Counted from the stretch's first letter, positions 1-8,282 are shown. The stretch: DNA of 20,289 bases from Pseudomonadota bacterium (GCA_023390985.1 JAEWBU010000040.1:1-20289); one strand, 5' to 3'. Numbers and translations are program-made. Notes: generated from the letters alone by a model not told the origin.

Positions 1-602
1 GTATAGAGGTGGTGCCGGGCAATATAACTTGCGACGCCGGGAGGGACCAGATGGCCGATCTCCTGTCCGGCGCCGACCAGCGCGCGCACCTGCGTCGCGC
101 TGACGGGCATGGGGGGCAGCTCGACGGCGGCGAATTGCGCGCCGCGCAGCCGGGTCGTGTCGAATGGCGGCGCGCCCGGGTCGGGGCGCGCCCGTGCGGC
201 CACCGCGACGGTGGCCAGCTTCAGGATCTGTTCGCTCTCGCGCCAGCTGTGCAGGGCCTCGCCCTGGTCGGCGCCGATCACCAGCATCAGCTCCATGCCG
301 GGGAATTCGGCCTTGAACTGGCGCAGCGTGTCGATCGTGTAGGTGGGTCCGGCGCGGCGCAGCTCGCGGTCGTCCACGAAGGCGCGCGGCACCACGCCGA
401 AGGCTTCGCGGGCCATCGCCAGCCGGTGCTCGGCGGCGCTCAGGTCCCGCGCCTTGTGCCAGGCCTGCCCGGTGGGCAGCACACGCAGCTGGTGCAGATC
501 GAGTTGCTCGACCGCCGCCTGGGCCAACGCGACGTGCGCCAGGTGCGGTGGATCGAAGGCGCCGCCGAAAACGCCCAGGCGCAAGGGCTTGCCGGCGGTC
601 AC
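1..602 (-). CDS. nadD: Nicotinate-nucleotide adenylyltransferase (3' end cut by window edge)
   Basis: NadD transfers AMP from ATP to nicotinate mononucleotide, making deamido-NAD in cytoplasmic NAD synthesis. About 200 codons are visible. The nucleotidyltransferase motif GGAFDPPHLAH lies at residues 13-23, with VLPTGQAWHK and AAEHRLAMA following in the usual order. Near the C-terminus PVSATQVR matches the family's ISxTxxR motif. The last visible residues, VASYIARHHLY, look like the normal family C-terminus, so only a few codons should be missing. I chose the GTG at 602-600 because it overlaps the hemF stop by four bases (GTGA) and lies just upstream of the first beta strand (LRLGVFGG). No ATG precedes the motif. 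The gene is translationally coupled as the last visible member of yebC-purD-hemF-nadD; rsfS would often follow in this order in Burkholderiales (family knowledge, not seen here). Confidence 0.93.
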   Translation of the reverse strand, partial: MTAGKPLRLGVFGGAFDPPHLAHVALAQAAVEQLDLHQLRVLPTGQAWHKARDLSAAEHRLAMAREAFGVVPRAFVDDRELRRAGPTYTIDTLRQFKAEFPGMELMLVIGADQGEALHSWRESEQILKLATVAVAARARPDPGAPPFDTTRLRGAQFAAVELPPMPVSATQVRALVGAGQEIGHLVPPGVASYIARHHLY

Positions 603-1510
603 GCCCAGTCCCTCGGCTGCAGGAAGCGTTCGTACAGTTGCGCCTCCGGCGTCCCCGCCGCCGGTTCCTGCCGGTAGGCCCAGCTGCACAACGGCGGCAT
701 CGACAGCAGGATGGATTCGGTGCGGCCGCCGGACTGCAGGCCGAAGTGCGTGCCTCGGTCCCAGACCAGGTTGAATTCCACGTAGCGGCCTCGCCGGTAG
801 AGCTGGAACTCACGCTCCCGTTCGCCGTAGGCCGTGTCCTTGCGACGCTCCAGGATCGGAAGGTAAGCGCCGAGGAACGCATCGCCCACCGAGCGCATCA
901 GCGCAAAACCGCCGTTGAAACCGAGTTCGGAGACGTCATCGAAGAAGATGCCGCCGACGCCGCGCTGCTCGTTGCGGTGCTTGAGGCGGAAGTACTCGTC
1001 GCACCACTTCTTGTAGCTCGGGTAGCGGTCGGCGCCGAACGGCTCGACCGCCTCCTTGCACACCGAATGGAAGTGGATCGCGTCCTCGTCGAAGCCGTAG
1101 CAGGGCGTGAGGTCCATGCCGCCGCCGAACCAGAACGCGGGCTCGCCGCCGGCCGGCGCGGCCGAGATCATGCGCACGTTCATGTGCACGGTCGGCGCGT
1201 ACGGATTGCGGGGGTGGAAGACCAGCGAGACACCCAGCGCCTCGAACGGCGCGCCGGCCAATTCGGGCCGGTGCTGCGTGGCCGAGGGCGGCAGCCTCGG
1301 GCCGCGCACGTGCGAGAAGCCACAGCCGGCGCGCTCGAACACCGGCCCCTGCTCCAGGATCATGGTGATGCCGTTGCCCTGCAGCGGCTCCCCGGGCGGC
1401 TTCTCCCACTCGTCGCGCAGGAACGGCGTGCCGTCCACGGCCGTGCAGGCCAAGGTGATGCGCGCCTGCAGGCCGAGCAGGTACTCGCGGACCGTATCGA
1501 CCTGGCGCAT
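599..1510 (-). CDS. hemF: Oxygen-dependent coproporphyrinogen III oxidase
   Basis: HemF oxidatively decarboxylates coproporphyrinogen III to protoporphyrinogen IX using O2, in cytoplasmic haem synthesis. The protein has 303 residues, the usual bacterial length. The family signature FWFGGGMDLTPCY is at residues 126-138. His99, His109, His148 and His178 keep the spacing of the four conserved histidines of E. coli HemF (recalled as 96, 106, 145, 175). The C-terminal stretch with GRYVEFNLVWDRGTHFGL and MPPLCSWAY is also typical. The ATG shares one base with the purD stop (TGATG), and the stop overlaps the nadD start by four bases, so translation is probably coupled along the operon. Its presence implies growth with oxygen; an anaerobic HemN could exist elsewhere. 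Confidence 0.97.
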   Translation of the reverse strand: MRQVDTVREYLLGLQARITLACTAVDGTPFLRDEWEKPPGEPLQGNGITMILEQGPVFERAGCGFSHVRGPRLPPSATQHRPELAGAPFEALGVSLVFHPRNPYAPTVHMNVRMISAAPAGGEPAFWFGGGMDLTPCYGFDEDAIHFHSVCKEAVEPFGADRYPSYKKWCDEYFRLKHRNEQRGVGGIFFDDVSELGFNGGFALMRSVGDAFLGAYLPILERRKDTAYGEREREFQLYRRGRYVEFNLVWDRGTHFGLQSGGRTESILLSMPPLCSWAYRQEPAAGTPEAQLYERFLQPRDWA

Positions 1511-2790
1511 CAGCCGCGCACGGCCCGGTGGCCGATGTCCCGCCGGTACTGGGCGCCGTCGAATCGGATGCCCTGCGCGACCTCGTAGGCGCGCTGCTGG
1601 GCCGCCTTGACGGTGTCGGCCAGCGCGGTGACGCACAGCACGCGGCCGCCGCTGCTGACGATGTCCTTGCCCCGCTGCGTGGTGCCCGCGTGGAACACCA
1701 TCGCGTCCTCCGCCTCGCGCGGCAGGCCGGTGATGGCGTCGCCCTTGCGCGGGTTGAGCGGATAGCCGGCCGCGGCCATCACCACGCCGAGCGCCGTGCG
1801 GCGGTCCCACTGCAGCTCGACCTGGTCGAGGCTGCCGGAAGTGGCGGCCATCATCACGTCGTAGAGGTCGGACTTGAGCCGCATCATGATCGGCTGGGTC
1901 TCGGGGTCGCCCATGCGGCAGTTGAATTCCAGCGTCTTGACCTGGCCCTTGGCATCGACCATCAGGCCGGCGTACAGGAATCCGGTGTAGGGGATGCCGT
2001 CCTTCTCCATGCCGCGCACGGTGGGAAGGATCACTTCGCGCATGGCGCGCGCATGCACCGCGGGCGTCACCACCGGCGCGGGCGAATAGGCGCCCATGCC
2101 GCCGGTGTTGGGGCCGGCGTCGCCGTCCTGCAGGCGCTTGTGGTCCTGGCTGGTGGCGAGTGGCGTGCCGTTGCGGCCGTCGCACAGCACGATGAAGCTG
2201 GCTTCCTCGCCGGTGAGGAACTCCTCGATCACCACCCGCGCGCCGCCTTCGTTGTGCGACACGCCCAGGCGGTTGTCCAGCAGCATGAAGTCGATGGCCT
2301 CGTGCGCTTCCTGCGCCGTCATGGCCACCACCACGCCCTTGCCGGCGGCCAGGCCGTCGGCCTTGACCACGATGGGTGCGCCTTTCTGGTCCACGTAGGC
2401 GTGGGCCTCGCGCGGATCCGTGAAGGTCTGGTAGGCCGCGGTCGGGATGCCGTGGCGCTGCATGAAGGCCTTGGAGAAGGCCTTGGAGCTCTCCAGCTGC
2501 GCCGCCGCCTTCGTGGGCCCGAAGACGCGCAGCCCGTGGGTGCGGAAGTCGTCCACCACGCCGGCCGCCAGCGGCGCCTCGGGGCCGACCACGGTCAGCG
2601 CGATCTTCTGCGACAGGGCCCAGTCGCGCAGCGCCGGGATGTCGGTGATGGGCACGTTCTCCAGCCGCGGATCGAGCGCGGTGCCGCCGTTGCCCGGCGC
2701 GACGTAGACCTTCTGGAGCTTGGGCGACTGCGCCAGCTTCCAGGCCAGCGCGTGCTCGCGGCCGCCGCCGCCGATGACGAGAACTTTCAT
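1510..2790 (-). CDS. purD: Phosphoribosylamine-glycine ligase (GAR synthetase)
   Basis: PurD joins glycine to 5-phosphoribosylamine with ATP, the second step of de novo purine synthesis. It has 426 residues, close to the 429 of E. coli. The N-terminal GGGGREHAL motif (from residue 7), the ATP-grasp segment VVKADGLAAGKGV (141-153), the glycine-rich GPNTGGMGAYSP stretch (around 226-238) and the PurD signature CRMGDPETQ (291-299) are intact. The start ATG lies nine bases after the yebC stop and the stop shares a base with the hemF ATG. It is thus the second gene of a four-gene housekeeping operon. There is no sign of truncation or frameshift. Confidence 0.97.
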   Translation of the reverse strand: MKVLVIGGGGREHALAWKLAQSPKLQKVYVAPGNGGTALDPRLENVPITDIPALRDWALSQKIALTVVGPEAPLAAGVVDDFRTHGLRVFGPTKAAAQLESSKAFSKAFMQRHGIPTAAYQTFTDPREAHAYVDQKGAPIVVKADGLAAGKGVVVAMTAQEAHEAIDFMLLDNRLGVSHNEGGARVVIEEFLTGEEASFIVLCDGRNGTPLATSQDHKRLQDGDAGPNTGGMGAYSPAPVVTPAVHARAMREVILPTVRGMEKDGIPYTGFLYAGLMVDAKGQVKTLEFNCRMGDPETQPIMMRLKSDLYDVMMAATSGSLDQVELQWDRRTALGVVMAAAGYPLNPRKGDAITGLPREAEDAMVFHAGTTQRGKDIVSSGGRVLCVTALADTVKAAQQRAYEVAQGIRFDGAQYRRDIGHRAVRG

Positions 2791-2799
2791 GTATGCCGC

Positions 2800-3528
2800 T
2801 CAGGCCTCCTGGATGGCCGCGTTGTGGAAGACGTCCTGCACGTCGTCCAGGTCTTCCAGCATGTCCAGCAGCTTCTGCATGCGGGCGGCGTCGTCGCCGG
2901 CGAGCTCGACCGTGTTCTCGGCGCGCATCGTCACCTCGGCGATCTCGGGCTTGAGGCCGGCGGCCTCCAGCGCGTTCTTGACCTTCTCGAAGTCAGCCGG
3001 CGGGGTGAGCACCTCGATGGCGCCGTCCTCGTCGGTGACCACGTCCTCGGCGCCGGCCTCCAGGGCCACTTCCATCACCTTGTCCTCGCTCGTGCCGGGC
3101 GCCAGGATGAGCTGGCCGCAGTGCTTGAACTGGAACGCCACCGAGCCTTCGGTGCCCAGGTTGCCGCCGTACTTGCTGAAGACGTGCCGGACCTCGGCGA
3201 CGGTGCGGACCTTGTTGTCGGTCATGGTGTCGACGATGACCGCCGCGCCCCCGATGCCGTAGCCCTCGTAGCGGATCTCCTCGTAGTTCACGCCTTCGAG
3301 GTTGCCGGTCGCCTTGTCGATGTTGCGCTTGATGGTATCGGCCGGCATGTTGGCGGCCTTGGCCTTGTCCACGGCCAGGCGCAGGCGGGGGTTGGCATTC
3401 AGGTCGCCGCCGCCCTGGCGCGCCGCCACCATGATCTCGCGGATGACGCGGGTCCAGATCTTCCCGCGCTTCTCATCCTGCCGGCCCTTGCGGTGCTGGA
3501 TGTTCGCCCATTTGCTGTGTCCGGCCAC
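2800..3528 (-). CDS. yebC: YebC/PmpR-family regulator or translation factor
   Basis: This is a 242-residue member of the YebC/PmpR/TACO1 family. Members have been described as DNA-binding regulators and, more recently, as factors that relieve ribosome stalling; the sequence does not decide which applies. The hallmark N-terminus AGHSKWANIQHRK is complete and is followed by KIWTRVIREI, RLRLAVDKAKAANMP and YEGYGIGG. An acidic C-terminal half ends in MLEDLDDVQDVFHNAA. I chose the GTG at 3528-3526 because family proteins begin at M-A-G-H-S-K and because AAGGAAAG (3542-3535) forms a good ribosome binding site six bases upstream. A longer ATG start at 3558 would add ten unconserved residues. It opens the leftward operon and is divergent from the YjgR-LysR gene. 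Confidence 0.95.
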   Translation of the reverse strand: MAGHSKWANIQHRKGRQDEKRGKIWTRVIREIMVAARQGGGDLNANPRLRLAVDKAKAANMPADTIKRNIDKATGNLEGVNYEEIRYEGYGIGGAAVIVDTMTDNKVRTVAEVRHVFSKYGGNLGTEGSVAFQFKHCGQLILAPGTSEDKVMEVALEAGAEDVVTDEDGAIEVLTPPADFEKVKNALEAAGLKPEIAEVTMRAENTVELAGDDAARMQKLLDMLEDLDDVQDVFHNAAIQEA

Positions 3529-3601
3529 TTCTTGCTTTCCTTCTGAACCGCAACGCACGCGCGTTGCTATATTGCTCGGGACATCATTTTACTTTTCACC
3601 T
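3529..3601. promoter_or_regulatory. Divergent promoter region between yebC and the YjgR-LysR gene
   Basis: This 73-base gap is much more AT-rich than its surroundings and must hold the promoters for both directions. Visible elements are TATATT at 3568-3573 (a -10-like box for plus; TATAGC reading leftwards from 3571), TACTTT at 3590-3595 just before the plus-strand ATG, and a perfect inverted repeat CAACGC-acgc-GCGTTG at 3551-3566. No good -35 hexamer was found at standard spacing, so the exact promoters are unassigned. Confidence 0.4.
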
Positions 3602-6088
3602 ATGGCCGACCCGCTGCTGATCGCCCGCAAAGGCGACACCGAATGCTTCCTCCTCCCGGGCCTGGCCAACCGGCACGGCCTGATCACGGGCGCCACCGGC
3701 ACCGGCAAGACCGTCACCCTGCAGACCCTGGCCGAGAATTTCTCGCGCATCGGGGTGCCGGTCTTCATGGCCGACGTCAAGGGCGACCTCACCGGCATCA
3801 GCCAGCCGGGGACGATCGCGCCCAAGATGGCCCAGGTGCTCAAGGAGCGCGGCCTGCCTGAGCCGGAATCCAAGGCCTGCCCGGTCACCCTGTGGGACGT
3901 GTTCGGCGAGCAGGGCCACCCGGTCCGGGCCACGGTGTCCGACATGGGTCCGCTGCTGCTGGCCCGCATGCTGGACCTCAACGAGACCCAGGCGGGCGTG
4001 CTCAACATCGTGTTCAAGATCGCCGACGACCAGGGCCTGCTGCTGCTCGACCTGAAGGACCTGCGAGCCATGCTGCAGCACGTCGGCGACAACGCGTCCC
4101 AGTTCCGCACCCAGTACGGGAACATCAGCGCGGCCAGCGTGGGCGCCATCCAGCGCGGGCTGCTGCAGATCGAATCCCAGGGCGGTGACAAGTTCTTCGG
4201 CGAGCCCATGCTGGACATCGCCGACTTCATGCAGTCGGCCGGCGGCCAGGGCGTGGTCAACATCCTCGCCGCCGACAAGCTGCTGGCTTCGCCGCGCCTC
4301 TACGCCACCTTCCTTCTGTGGCTGCTGTCCGAGCTCTTCGAGCAGCTGCCCGAGATCGGCGATCCGGACAAGCCCAAGCTGGTGTTCTTCTTCGACGAAG
4401 CCCACCTGCTCTTCAAGGACGCGCCCACGGTGCTGGTCGAGCGCATCGAGCTGGTGGTGCGCCTGGTGCGTTCCAAGGGCGTGGGCGTCTATTTCGTCAC
4501 CCAGAACCCGCTGGACATCCCTGACACCGTGCTGGCCCAGCTGGGCAACCGCGTCCAGCATGCGCTGCGCGCCTTCACGCCGCGCGACCAGAAGGCGGTC
4601 AAGGCGACCGCCCAGACCATGCGGCAGAAGCCCGGGCTGGACATCGAGGCCGCCATCACCGAGCTCGCGGTCGGCGAAGCCCTGGTCAGCCTGCTCGACG
4701 AGAAGGGCCGGCCCAGCATCACCGAGCGCGTCTACGTGCTGCCGCCGGGCAGCCAGATCGGCCCCATTACGCCGCAGCAGCGACAGGCGCTGATCGCCGG
4801 CTCGCTGGTCGCAGGCGTCTACGACAAGACGGTGGACCGCGAATCGGCTTACGAAAAGCTCAAGGGCCGCGCCGACCAGGAGCCCGCGCCCAGCTCTTCG
4901 GGCGGCGGCGGCGCCACGGACAAGGCCTCCGGCTCGTCCATGGGCGGCCTCGGCGACATCCTGTTCGGCTCCACCGGCCCGCGCGGCGGCAAGCGCGAAG
5001 GCATGGTGGAGGCGATGGCCAAGTCGGCCGTGCGCACCATCGGCAGCAGCGTCGGCCGCGAGATCGTGCGCGGCGTGCTGGGCAGCCTGCTGGGCGGCAA
5101 GCGCCGCGGAGCGGCGGCGCCGCCCCGTCCCGACGCCCCCATGCGCGCCGGCGCTTCCCACTTCAACCTCGCCCGCTTCGACCTCGTCTCCATCCGCCTG
5201 GTGGTCGACTGCGTGCAGCACGGCAGCCTCAGCGCCGCCGCCCGCGAGTCGCACCTGGCGCTGGCCGCGGCCAGCCGCCGCATCCGGGAGCTGGAGGACG
5301 CCATCGGCGAGCCGCTGTTCGAGCGCCACGGCCGCGGCGTGCTGCCGACCGCCGCCGGCCGCGTCTTCGCCCGCCACGCGGTCGGCGTGCTCCAGTCCCT
5401 GGAGCAGATGGGCGGCGAGCTGGCGGACCTGCGATCCGGCATTGCCAAGCACGTGCGGCTGTGCGCCAGCACCGCCTCCATCAGCCAGTTCCTGCCGCCG
5501 CTGCTGGCGCGCTACGCGAAGCTGCAGCAGGACGTGCGGGTCGACCTGGACGAGCAGGTGTCCTTCGCCGTCGTGACGGCGCTGCGCGAGGGCCGTGCCG
5601 ACCTGGGCGTCTTCGTCGAGGGCGCCGAAACGGACGGCCTGGACTGCCGCCTGTTCCGCACCGACGAGCTGGTGCTGGTGCTGCCGCCGCGGCACCGCCT
5701 CGTCGGGCGGGGCGCGGTCGCTTTCTCCGCCGCCCTGGAGGAGGACTGGATCAGCCTGGCCGACGGCGCGGCCCTCCTGCACAAGCAGCACGAGGCCGCG
5801 CACGCCGCAGGCCGTCCGCTCAAGCTGCGCATGCAGGTGCGCAGCTTCGACGCCGTGTGCCACCTGGTCGCCTCGGGTCTTGGCATCGCCATCCTGCCCA
5901 AGACGGCCGCCCTGCCCATCGTGGGCGCGATGAAGCTGCGCTGGCGCGCGCTGTCCGACCCCTGGGCCCGGCGCCGGCTGCTGCTGGCCACGCGACCCGG
6001 CCCGCAGGATCCGGCCGTCACGGCGCTCGCGGACTTCCTGGTGCAGCCTTCGCAAAACGCGAAAGCTCGCGGCCGCGAACGGCAATAG
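3602..6088 (+). CDS. yjgR: YjgR (DUF853) HerA-like ATPase fused in frame to a LysR-type regulator
   Basis: One uninterrupted 828-codon frame carries two normally separate proteins. Residues 1-502 are a DUF853/YjgR HerA/FtsK-type P-loop ATPase: Walker A GATGTGKT (30-37), the ADVKGDLTGIS segment (57-67), Walker B VFFFDEAH (261-268) and a sensor-like VYFVTQNP (296-303). A low-complexity SSSGGGG stretch (431-437) is followed by the family's typical C-terminal helix, ending GVLGSLLGGKRR. That end matches the roughly 500-residue length of E. coli YjgR. Residues 514-828 are a complete LysR-type regulator: winged HTH at about 530-590, then an effector-binding domain. The start ATG at 3602 matches the family N-terminus MADPLLIARKG. 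The join has no stop and only an 11-residue Ala/Pro-rich linker (503-513). GGA at 5108-5110 stands where a TGA would end YjgR. It could be a true fusion, a stop-loss mutation or a sequencing error. YjgR's cellular role is unclear. Confidence 0.85.
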   Translation: MADPLLIARKGDTECFLLPGLANRHGLITGATGTGKTVTLQTLAENFSRIGVPVFMADVKGDLTGISQPGTIAPKMAQVLKERGLPEPESKACPVTLWDVFGEQGHPVRATVSDMGPLLLARMLDLNETQAGVLNIVFKIADDQGLLLLDLKDLRAMLQHVGDNASQFRTQYGNISAASVGAIQRGLLQIESQGGDKFFGEPMLDIADFMQSAGGQGVVNILAADKLLASPRLYATFLLWLLSELFEQLPEIGDPDKPKLVFFFDEAHLLFKDAPTVLVERIELVVRLVRSKGVGVYFVTQNPLDIPDTVLAQLGNRVQHALRAFTPRDQKAVKATAQTMRQKPGLDIEAAITELAVGEALVSLLDEKGRPSITERVYVLPPGSQIGPITPQQRQALIAGSLVAGVYDKTVDRESAYEKLKGRADQEPAPSSSGGGGATDKASGSSMGGLGDILFGSTGPRGGKREGMVEAMAKSAVRTIGSSVGREIVRGVLGSLLGGKRRGAAAPPRPDAPMRAGASHFNLARFDLVSIRLVVDCVQHGSLSAAARESHLALAAASRRIRELEDAIGEPLFERHGRGVLPTAAGRVFARHAVGVLQSLEQMGGELADLRSGIAKHVRLCASTASISQFLPPLLARYAKLQQDVRVDLDEQVSFAVVTALREGRADLGVFVEGAETDGLDCRLFRTDELVLVLPPRHRLVGRGAVAFSAALEEDWISLADGAALLHKQHEAAHAAGRPLKLRMQVRSFDAVCHLVASGLGIAILPKTAALPIVGAMKLRWRALSDPWARRRLLLATRPGPQDPAVTALADFLVQPSQNAKARGRERQ
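5141..6088 (+). other. LysR-type transcriptional regulator module of the fused frame (possible separate gene)
   Basis: From the in-frame ATG at 5141 this segment would encode 315 residues, the normal length for a free LysR-type regulator. The HTH half reads FDLVSIRLVVDCV, GSLSAAARESHLALAAASRR, RIRELEDAIGEPLFERHGRG. The C-terminal half has LysR substrate-domain features such as LREGRADLGVF and VASGLGIAILPK. No Shine-Dalgarno sequence lies just before this ATG; the nearest purine run (GGAG, 5108-5111) is about 30 bases away, so independent initiation is not well supported. It lies directly upstream of the CoA-transferase operon and is its most likely regulator. LysR genes are more often divergent from their targets; here the orientation is the same. 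Confidence 0.6.
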
Positions 6089-6103
6089 ACCCGCCGACCC
6101 GCC

Positions 6104-6120
6104 GCGCGCACACTGCGCGC
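6104..6120 (+). promoter_or_regulatory. Perfect 7-bp hairpin just before the CoA-transferase start
   Basis: GCGCGCA-CAC-TGCGCGC forms a perfect seven-base stem with a three-base loop. It starts 16 bases after the stop of the fused gene and ends two bases before the ATG at 6123, so it occupies the place where a ribosome binding site would be; none is visible. It could act as a weak terminator without a T tract, as a block on translation, or as an operator. The structure is seen; the role is inferred. Confidence 0.45.
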
Positions 6121-6122
6121 CC

Positions 6123-7337
6123 ATGGAGACACAGTCACCCCCCGGCCCGCTCGCGGGCCTGAAGGTCGTCGAGATGGGCCAGCTCATCGCCGGCCCGTTC
6201 GCCGCCAAGACGCTGGCGGACTTCGGCGCCGACGTGGTGAAGATCGAGCCGCCCGGCACCGGCGACGCGCTGCGCAACTGGCGCCTGCTCAAGAACGGCA
6301 CCTCGGTCTGGTGGCAGGTGCAGTCGCGCAACAAGCGCTCGGTGGCGCTGGACCTGAAGCAGCCCGAGGCGCAGCAGATCGTTCGCCGGCTGGCCGCCGA
6401 GGCCGACGTGCTGATCGAGAACTTCCGCCCCGGCGCGCTGGAAGGCTGGGGCCTGGACCCGCAGGAGCTGATCCGGGCCAATCCGCGCCTGATCGTGCTG
6501 CGCGTCAGCGGCTACGGCCAGACCGGCCCCTACCGCGACCGGCCCGGCTTCGGCGTGGTCGGCGAGGCCATGGGCGGCCTGCGCCACCTGACGGCCGAAC
6601 CCGGCCGCGTCCCCGTCCGGGTGGGCGTGAGCATCGGCGACACGCTGGCGGCCCTGCACGGGGTGATCGGCATCCTGCTGGCGCTGCAGGAGCGGCAGCG
6701 TTCCGGCCAGGGCCAGGTGATCGACGTCGCGCTCTACGAGGCGGTGTTCAACTGCATGGAAAGCCTGCTGCCCGAATACAGCGCCTTCGGCGCCGTGCGA
6801 GGCCCAGCCGGGAGCGCCCTGCCCGGCATCGCGCCCAGCAACGCCTACCTGTGCAGCGACGGCGGCTACGCGCTGGTCGCGGGCAACGGCGACAGCATCT
6901 ACAAGCGGCTGATGTCGGCCATCGGCCGCGACGACCTGGGCAGCGACCCGGAGTTGGCGAACAACGCGGGCCGCGTGGCGCGCATCGCGGAGATCGATAC
7001 GGCCATCGGCGCGTGGACGAAGACCCGCACCGTCGCCGAGGTGCTCGGGGTGCTCGACCGCGCCGGCGTGCCCGCAGGCCGCATCTACACCGTGGCCGAC
7101 ATCGCGACCGACCCCCACTACGCCGCCCGCGGCATGCTCCAGCAGATCCGCCTGGACGACGGCGACCTGCTCACCGTGCCGGGCGTCGTCCCCAAGCTCT
7201 CGCGCACGCCGGGCAGCCACCGCCGCAACGCGCCCGGCATCGGCCAGGACACCGAGGCCGTGATGCGCGAGCTGGGTCTCACCGAGGAACAAATCGCCGG
7301 CCTCAAGGACCGCGGCGTGATCAAGGGACAAGCATGA
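6123..7337 (+). CDS. CaiB/BaiF-family (class III) CoA-transferase
   Basis: Class III CoA-transferases move CoA between organic acids through an aspartyl-CoA enzyme intermediate. The 404-residue protein has the family N-terminus LAGLKVVEMGQLIAGPFA, DFGADVVKIEPP (33-44), ALDLKQPE and NFRPGALEGWGLD (100-112). Asp173 in GVSIGDTLAALHG sits where the catalytic aspartate (Asp169 of formyl-CoA transferase) is expected. The C-terminal half has the usual AGVPAGRIYTVADI region. The stop overlaps the start of the lyase gene by four bases (ATGA), so the two enzymes are probably made together. With the lyase and a Bug binding protein downstream, it likely activates a carboxylic acid imported from outside, for cleavage by the lyase. 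The substrate cannot be read from the sequence; a 3-hydroxy-dicarboxylic acid such as hydroxymethylglutarate is a guess. Confidence 0.92.
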   Translation: METQSPPGPLAGLKVVEMGQLIAGPFAAKTLADFGADVVKIEPPGTGDALRNWRLLKNGTSVWWQVQSRNKRSVALDLKQPEAQQIVRRLAAEADVLIENFRPGALEGWGLDPQELIRANPRLIVLRVSGYGQTGPYRDRPGFGVVGEAMGGLRHLTAEPGRVPVRVGVSIGDTLAALHGVIGILLALQERQRSGQGQVIDVALYEAVFNCMESLLPEYSAFGAVRGPAGSALPGIAPSNAYLCSDGGYALVAGNGDSIYKRLMSAIGRDDLGSDPELANNAGRVARIAEIDTAIGAWTKTRTVAEVLGVLDRAGVPAGRIYTVADIATDPHYAARGMLQQIRLDDGDLLTVPGVVPKLSRTPGSHRRNAPGIGQDTEAVMRELGLTEEQIAGLKDRGVIKGQA

Positions 7338-8281
7338 ATCGCATCTTCTTCAACGAGGTCGTGACCCGCGACGGCTTCCAGATCGAGCCGGAATTCATCG
7401 CCACCGACGCCAAGGTCGCGCTGGTGGACGCGCTCGGCGAGTGCGGCTACGCCAAGATCGAGGTCACCTCCTTCACCTCGCCCAAGGCCATCCCGATGCT
7501 GCGCGACGCCGAGGAGGTGATGGGCCGCATCCGCCGCGTGCCCGGCGTCGAATACACGGTGCTGGTGCCCAACCTGCGCGGCGCCGAGCGGGCGATGGAG
7601 TCGCGCGCCGACGAGCTCAACCTCGTCATGTCGACCTCGGAGACGCACAACCTCGCCAACCTGCGCATGCCGCGCGAGAAGAGCTTCGCCGCGCTGTCGG
7701 AGGTGATCCGCGTCGTCGACGGCCGCACGCCCATCAACGTCTCGCTCTCCACCTGCTTCGGCTGCCCGATGGAGGGCGAGGTGCCGCAGGCCGTGGTGCT
7801 GGGCTTCGCGCAGCGCTTCGCCGACCTGGGCGTTCGCGGCGTCACCATCTGCGATACCACCGGCATGGCCGACCCCGCCCAGGTGGCTCGCATGTGCGAG
7901 GCGCTGCAGGAGCGCTTTTCCGGCCTGCAGCTCACGCTCCACTTCCACAACACGCGCGGCATGGGCCTGGCCAACGTGCTGGCCGCGGCGCAGCAGGGCA
8001 TCGTGCGTTTCGACGGCTCCCTGGGCGGACTGGGCGGCTGCCCGTACGCGCCCGGCGCCAGCGGCAACATCAGCAGCGAGGACGCGCTGCACATGCTGCA
8101 GGCCATGGGCTACGACACGGGCATCGACCTGGACAGGCTGCTCCGCGTGGCCCGCGCCCTGCCGGACATCGTCGGCCACGAGGTGCCGGGCCAGGTCGCC
8201 AAGGCAGGCCCGAGCACGCAGTTGCATCCCGTGCCGGCCGCAGTGACCGAACTGCGCGCCGCGCTCGCCGCCACCGAATGA
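7334..8281 (+). CDS. HMG-CoA-lyase-like (HMGL family) acyl-CoA lyase
   Basis: HMGL-like TIM-barrel lyases cleave 3-hydroxy-3-methylglutaryl-CoA or similar acyl-CoAs to acetyl-CoA plus a keto acid, using a divalent metal. The 315-residue protein has VVTRDGFQIE (9-18, with Arg12 and Asp13), KIEVTSF (41-47), a CDTTGMADP segment (173-181) and HFHNTRG (203-209), whose histidines would hold the metal. The glycine-rich GGLGGCPYAPGASGN loop has Cys236 in the place of the catalytic cysteine. This loop separates lyases from the related synthases and carboxyltransferase domains. The ATG overlaps the CoA-transferase stop by four bases and the gene ends 17 bases before the binding-protein start. The pairing with a CoA-transferase argues that the acid is taken up free and then activated. 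The exact substrate is unknown; a citramalyl-CoA or related lyase is possible. Confidence 0.92.
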   Translation: MNRIFFNEVVTRDGFQIEPEFIATDAKVALVDALGECGYAKIEVTSFTSPKAIPMLRDAEEVMGRIRRVPGVEYTVLVPNLRGAERAMESRADELNLVMSTSETHNLANLRMPREKSFAALSEVIRVVDGRTPINVSLSTCFGCPMEGEVPQAVVLGFAQRFADLGVRGVTICDTTGMADPAQVARMCEALQERFSGLQLTLHFHNTRGMGLANVLAAAQQGIVRFDGSLGGLGGCPYAPGASGNISSEDALHMLQAMGYDTGIDLDRLLRVARALPDIVGHEVPGQVAKAGPSTQLHPVPAAVTELRAALAATE

Positions 8282-8282
8282 C

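Noticed and set aside
1528..3546. A 672-codon plus-strand frame opposite purD and yebC
   Set aside because: Low-complexity Val/Ala/His/Gly-rich translation without family motifs, while both minus-strand genes are intact and well conserved.
3596..6481. A very long open frame (about 960 codons) on the minus strand opposite the YjgR-LysR gene
   Set aside because: Its product is Arg/Ala/Gly/His-rich with no recognisable motif; long antisense frames are expected in GC-rich DNA opposite real genes.
6311..7333. In-frame upstream extension of the HMG-CoA-lyase-like gene
   Set aside because: The extension is the shifted-frame shadow of the CoA-transferase, rich in Arg/Ala/Pro; the ATG at 7334 matches the family N-terminus and the ATGA overlap.
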